In this document: positions 60,700 to 64,000 of the stretch, piece by piece
Layout: the number at the start of each line of letters is the position of its first letter
Position numbering within the stretch: the first letter of the stretch is position 1
NCBI RefSeq assembly: GCF_007741515.1
Contig: NZ_CP036263.1
Span: 1,054,001-1,118,000, forward strand
Length of the DNA: 64,000 nucleotides
Direction: 5' to 3'
DNA from: Adhaeretor mobilis
Lineage (GTDB): Bacteria > Planctomycetota > Planctomycetia > Pirellulales > Lacipirellulaceae
Program-made: the position numbers and the translations under genes
The notes under the pieces: model-generated
What the model saw: the letters and a program-made list of their open reading frames with translations, nothing else
Database searches by the model: none
Told to the model about the DNA's origin: nothing

Positions 60700-61968
60700 C
60701 TACGCTTCCGGCAGCCCGCGGACGATGATGTCGCAGAATTCTCCGCAGAGTTTCTCGCGGCTGTATTCTTCGTGGATCAGCCGCCCCGCGTTTTGGCCCA
60801 TTTCGCGGAGCTCTTGGCGCGACATTTTGTCAATCTTCTCGAGTACGGCAACGGCCCCCTCCACATCGCCATTGGCCACATGCCAGCCGATTTGTGCCTG
60901 CTCCAGCAACTCAGTCTCTAGCAGCTCAGTCTCTAGCAACTCAGACACGTGACTAGGCTGCGGGCCGAAAAACAAGAAGGGCCGCGACAAAGTCATAGCA
61001 CCATAGACTTTGCAAGGATGAGTGATGCCCACCATGTTGTCTGAGAGTGAAACGATGTGGACATCTGCAGCTGAGAGCGAATATTTGATCTCTGAAAGTG
61101 GCTGGTAGGCAAGCGTGGTCGCGTTGGGCGGTTGTTGTTCGGCTAACGCAGCATCGACGGCTGCCTTCCCGTGCCCGCCGCCGATGAACATAAAGTGCAA
61201 TCGAGGGTGGTCGGCGAGCTTCAGTGCTGCAGCGAGGAACGTCTCGACAGGAGAGGTAATCGCGTGATTGCCGCTGTACATGACTACCGTCTTGTCACTC
61301 AGGCCGTGCTTCTCGATGAACGGGTTGTCCTCACGCTGCACCTCTTGCAGATCGTCTTCCATCGGCCAGGGGGGGATCACCGTGATCTTTTCACGCACGT
61401 CGCGCTTGGCAATCAGGCGCTCGGCCATAAAACGGTCGAGAACGATGATCTCAGAAGAAGCGCCCAGCAGACGGCGATTCAGCCAGTCGAAAAGCCGAAC
61501 CGGTAGGCTGCCCTCAGCAAACTTCCCTGAGGCGACCACCTGGTCGGGGTTGAGATCCATGAGCCAAAACTTCATCGGTACGCGTCGGAAGAAGCGGATC
61601 ACCAACGCCGCCACCGAAGCCATCGGCGGGGAAGTACTTACGAGCACCGTGGCCAACCTGCCGGTGAACAAGCCGCGCAACATGACTTGCAGAAGGAACA
61701 AGCTTTGCCCAAGCAGACGGTGCAGGATGGTCTTCTTTCCAAAGGATGAAAACGGCAACCGCACGACTTCCACGCCATCGATTATCTCATGGGCGGGGAA
61801 CCTCTGCGACGGGTCGGCATAACCCCGGCCGGAGGTGAGCACCCGAACGTCGTAGCCGCGCTTGACCAGTTCCCGCGAGGCATCAGCCATGTATTGCCCG
61901 ACGGCAGCCGGATCGGGCACGTAGACTTGGCTAATCACCAGGATGCGAGGTCGGTGTGGGGCGGTCAT
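60700..61968 (-). CDS. Glycosyltransferase family 4 (WbuB-like)
   Basis: 422 residues, GT-B fold. Starts RPRILVISQVYVPDPAAVGQ, followed by MKFWLMDLNPDQVVASGKFA, VIPPWPMEDD, VVMYSGNHAITSPVETFLAA and late THPCKVYGAMTLSRPFLFFG. It resembles WbuB/Cap-type transferases acting on N-acetyl-fucosamine or similar sugars in O-antigen or capsule synthesis; the exact sugar is open. Near residues 330-345 the repeat ELLETELLETELLEQ is encoded by a 15-bp tandem repeat (about 60895-60945). Alone in its unit. Confidence 0.87.
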   Translation of the reverse strand: MTAPHRPRILVISQVYVPDPAAVGQYMADASRELVKRGYDVRVLTSGRGYADPSQRFPAHEIIDGVEVVRLPFSSFGKKTILHRLLGQSLFLLQVMLRGLFTGRLATVLVSTSPPMASVAALVIRFFRRVPMKFWLMDLNPDQVVASGKFAEGSLPVRLFDWLNRRLLGASSEIIVLDRFMAERLIAKRDVREKITVIPPWPMEDDLQEVQREDNPFIEKHGLSDKTVVMYSGNHAITSPVETFLAAALKLADHPRLHFMFIGGGHGKAAVDAALAEQQPPNATTLAYQPLSEIKYSLSAADVHIVSLSDNMVGITHPCKVYGAMTLSRPFLFFGPQPSHVSELLETELLETELLEQAQIGWHVANGDVEGAVAVLEKIDKMSRQELREMGQNAGRLIHEEYSREKLCGEFCDIIVRGLPEA

Positions 61969-62223
61969 GGCGGAAAGCAGGGCCGATGTTTTAGAAGTTT
62001 CTCAGTGCTAGGGAGTCAAATTCTAGCTTATCTCAATAGCCACCCCAGGGAACGGCCTGCTGGCGAGGGAAATACTGCAAAATTAGCGTAGAATAGACAT
62101 CAAGCTGCGAGCCTTACGGGGTCTTCGTTACGAAACCGCTTAGTTGCGAAACTCTCGCGGGCGGCGCGGGTTTAGTATTCTGATAGAGGCTTGTCTTATC
62201 AAACTCTGAGCACACCTAAAGCC

Positions 62224-64000
62224 ATGCAGAAATTTCACTACCCGCTCGCGATTATCCTCGGCCTATTCTGCCTGTTGGAATCCGCAATGGCTGCGGAGCC
62301 GTCACCGGCTAAGCCACCTCAAGACGCCGCTCGGATCAGGCAGTTTGATAGGAATCAAGACCGTCAGCTCTCGTTCGAAGAATTTGAGGAATTTGCTAGC
62401 CGCATTCCCAGGCTGAAGGGGCGGCCCGAGGCGGTTGCGTTTTTGTTTGAGTTGCACGATGCGGACGGCAGCGGCCAGCTCGATCGCAAGGAGTTGCAGG
62501 AGCTGCGCAGCTCGGCCCAGCAGTCGGCAAGTCCTGCAGGGAGGTCGCGCTCATTCGGCCCCGACACGTCAGTGCGCCGCAACCCGCTGCGACTTACCAT
62601 TCCCAAGAACAAGAAACAGGGGAAGACTAACCAGCAGAAACCCAAGAGCACGAAGCAGAAGGCGAAACAGCCAACCATCAAGGCTGCGGAGGTTGAAGCC
62701 GAACGAATGTCACAGGCTGAGCAACCTCCGGTGAAGCTCACTGAGCAACAGCTAGCGTTTTTTGAGTCGAAGATTCGCCCCGTGCTTGCCGATCGTTGCT
62801 ACGGGTGCCACTCTTCCGAAGCAAAGCAATTGCGGGCCGGTCTGATGCTTGATTCGCGGGATGCGATTTTGTTGGGCGGATCAAGCGGGCCGGCAGTCGT
62901 GGTGAGCAGCGAAGATGGCGTTGTCCACGGTGACGCGGAAGCGAGTCCGCTGATTCAAGCCTTGCGGGGCGACTATTACGATCAGATGCCACCGAGCGGC
63001 AAACTCTCGTCGCAGACGATTGCTGATTTCGAGCGTTGGGTTGCCATGGGTGCGCCTGACCCGCGCGAAGGAGAGCCGGTTCCTGTTGAAGAAACCCCCG
63101 AGTCGACCATCGACATCGAGGCAGGCAAACAGCACTGGGCGTTCCAGTTGCCAGAGGGCGTTAAGCCGCCGTCGGTGGCTGACAAGTCCTGGCCGAGCAC
63201 GGATATCGATCGTTTTCTGCTCGCCAAGATGGAAGTAGCAGGGCTCAAGCCTGTGGGAGATGCTTCCCGGGGAGCTTTGCTGCGTCGCGTGAGCTTCGAT
63301 CTGACCGGGCTGCCACCTTCGGTCGAGGAAATCGAGGCGTTTCTTAGCGATCCCGATTCCACGCCGATTGCGTTTGAAAAAGTGGTTGATCGCCTCTTGG
63401 ATTCGCCTGCCTTTGGTGAACGTTGGGGCCGGCACTGGTTGGATGTGGCGCGATATGGAGAGTCGAGCGGTCGAGAGGCGAACATCTTCTACCCATTTGC
63501 TTGGCGCTATCGCGACTACGTGATCGATGCCTTCAACGCGGACAAGCCGTTCGATGAATTCCTCCGGGAACAAATCGCCGGCGACCTGCTGCCTGCTTCC
63601 AACAATACCGAGAAGGCAGAGCAAACCATCGCGACTGGTTTCCTCGCCCTGGGGGCGAAGTCCCATAGTGAACGCGATCCTCGGCAATACGTGCTCGATG
63701 TTGCCGATGAGCAACTCGATGCCGTTTCGCGTGGCATGTTGGGACTGACGGTTGCCTGTGCGCGTTGTCACGATCACAAATTTGACCCGATTCCGCAGAC
63801 GGACTACTACGCCTTGGCAGGGATTCTTGCGAGTACGGAAACCCTCTCGGGCGGCGTTCGAGGGAGGCAGGTTCGCCAGGCGAATGGACTCGTTGAGTTG
63901 CCTGAGAGTGTTGAAGCTGCGACAGGTGAGCCGCTTTCTCCCAAAGAGATCGATCAACTGTACGATCAGCTCGATAACCTCGACCAAGCCATCCAACGCG
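62224..64000 (+). CDS. Planctomycete cytochrome/DUF1549 protein, 3' end outside window
   Basis: 592 residues visible, open to the right edge. Signal peptide (1-22). Two EF-hand-like loops (DRNQDRQLSFEEF and DADGSGQLDRKEL) come first, then a Lys/Gln-rich linker. The PSCyt1-type heme region is VLADRCYGCHSSEAK (CxxCH), with MPPSGKLSSQTIADFERWVA. The PSCyt2/DUF1549 part is TDIDRFLLAKME, then LLRRVSFDLTGLPPSVEEIE, RWGRHWLDVARYGESSG and CARCHDHKFDP, a second CxxCH. A DUF1553 domain is expected beyond the edge. These proteins are widespread in planctomycetes, often paired with DUF1501 sulfatase-like genes; function unproven. Confidence 0.9.
   Translation, partial: MQKFHYPLAIILGLFCLLESAMAAEPSPAKPPQDAARIRQFDRNQDRQLSFEEFEEFASRIPRLKGRPEAVAFLFELHDADGSGQLDRKELQELRSSAQQSASPAGRSRSFGPDTSVRRNPLRLTIPKNKKQGKTNQQKPKSTKQKAKQPTIKAAEVEAERMSQAEQPPVKLTEQQLAFFESKIRPVLADRCYGCHSSEAKQLRAGLMLDSRDAILLGGSSGPAVVVSSEDGVVHGDAEASPLIQALRGDYYDQMPPSGKLSSQTIADFERWVAMGAPDPREGEPVPVEETPESTIDIEAGKQHWAFQLPEGVKPPSVADKSWPSTDIDRFLLAKMEVAGLKPVGDASRGALLRRVSFDLTGLPPSVEEIEAFLSDPDSTPIAFEKVVDRLLDSPAFGERWGRHWLDVARYGESSGREANIFYPFAWRYRDYVIDAFNADKPFDEFLREQIAGDLLPASNNTEKAEQTIATGFLALGAKSHSERDPRQYVLDVADEQLDAVSRGMLGLTVACARCHDHKFDPIPQTDYYALAGILASTETLSGGVRGRQVRQANGLVELPESVEAATGEPLSPKEIDQLYDQLDNLDQAIQR

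Noticed and set aside
62881..63996. 371-codon frame on the minus strand
   Set aside because: It lies wholly antisense to the cytochrome/DUF1549 gene, whose plus-strand protein has clear CxxCH and family motifs. The minus frame has no recognisable domain.

Overview
The window looks like chromosome from a planctomycete, probably Pirellulales or Lacipirellulaceae-like. This is inferred from family content: a CHAT-domain protein, secreted proteins with dockerin-like repeats and PEP-CTERM tails, a TIGR03009-type secreted protein, a PSCyt1/DUF1549 cytochrome protein, a kinase with a tetratricopeptide tail, a flotillin FloA with its usual follower gene, and a short PheT. Most genes are GC-rich, widely spaced and separated by dispersed palindromes.

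Layout. 1-8.2 kb: end of a CHAT protein, a phytase-like PEP-CTERM protein, ATP-dependent PEP carboxykinase, a VTT/DedA membrane protein, a hypothetical membrane-anchored protein and pyruvate kinase. 8.9-15.35 kb: an array of eight small, mostly unrelated genes, each followed by an imperfect palindrome of about 85-170 bp with integron attC architecture. Its left edge is a core-like site at 8949 and its right edge is a cut-off attC at 15304, about 90 bp before tRNA-Gly(CCC). No integron integrase is visible, so this is a CALIN-type cassette cluster. The first cassette encodes an OLD-like ATPase/TOPRIM nuclease, a candidate defence gene. Two cassettes have been fused by loss of a stop codon inside an attC. 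15.6-33 kb: glycosyltransferase, TIGR03009-type protein, two NfeD proteins (one with two degenerate ClpP-like domains), Ser/Thr kinase, outer-membrane barrel, floA and a small envelope operon. 33.3-46.6 kb: a 1386-residue repeat protein with PEP-CTERM tail, a transposase remnant with REP-like palindrome, alkaline phosphatase, CDP-alcohol phosphatidyltransferase, metallo-beta-lactamase-fold protein, and a lipoprotein plus polysaccharide-export pair. 46.8-54.2 kb: the translation cluster thrS-infC-rpmI-rplT-pheS-pheT on the minus strand. 55-58.3 kb: three PEP-CTERM proteins, two of them paralogues with near-copy terminators. 58.5-64 kb: xylose-isomerase-like protein, Bcp-type peroxiredoxin, a second glycosyltransferase and a cytochrome/DUF1549 protein that runs off the right edge.

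How they work together. The cassette array is an accessory island between housekeeping genes. The translation cluster keeps the classical order, and its infC appears to start on AUC with a good Shine-Dalgarno sequence. FloA and the two NfeD proteins suggest membrane-microdomain functions within one 10-kb neighbourhood. PEP-CTERM proteins, the Wza-like exporter and two glycosyltransferases point to investment in exopolysaccharide and surface structures. No exosortase is visible here. All family names come from reading the sequence by eye, and no database search was run.
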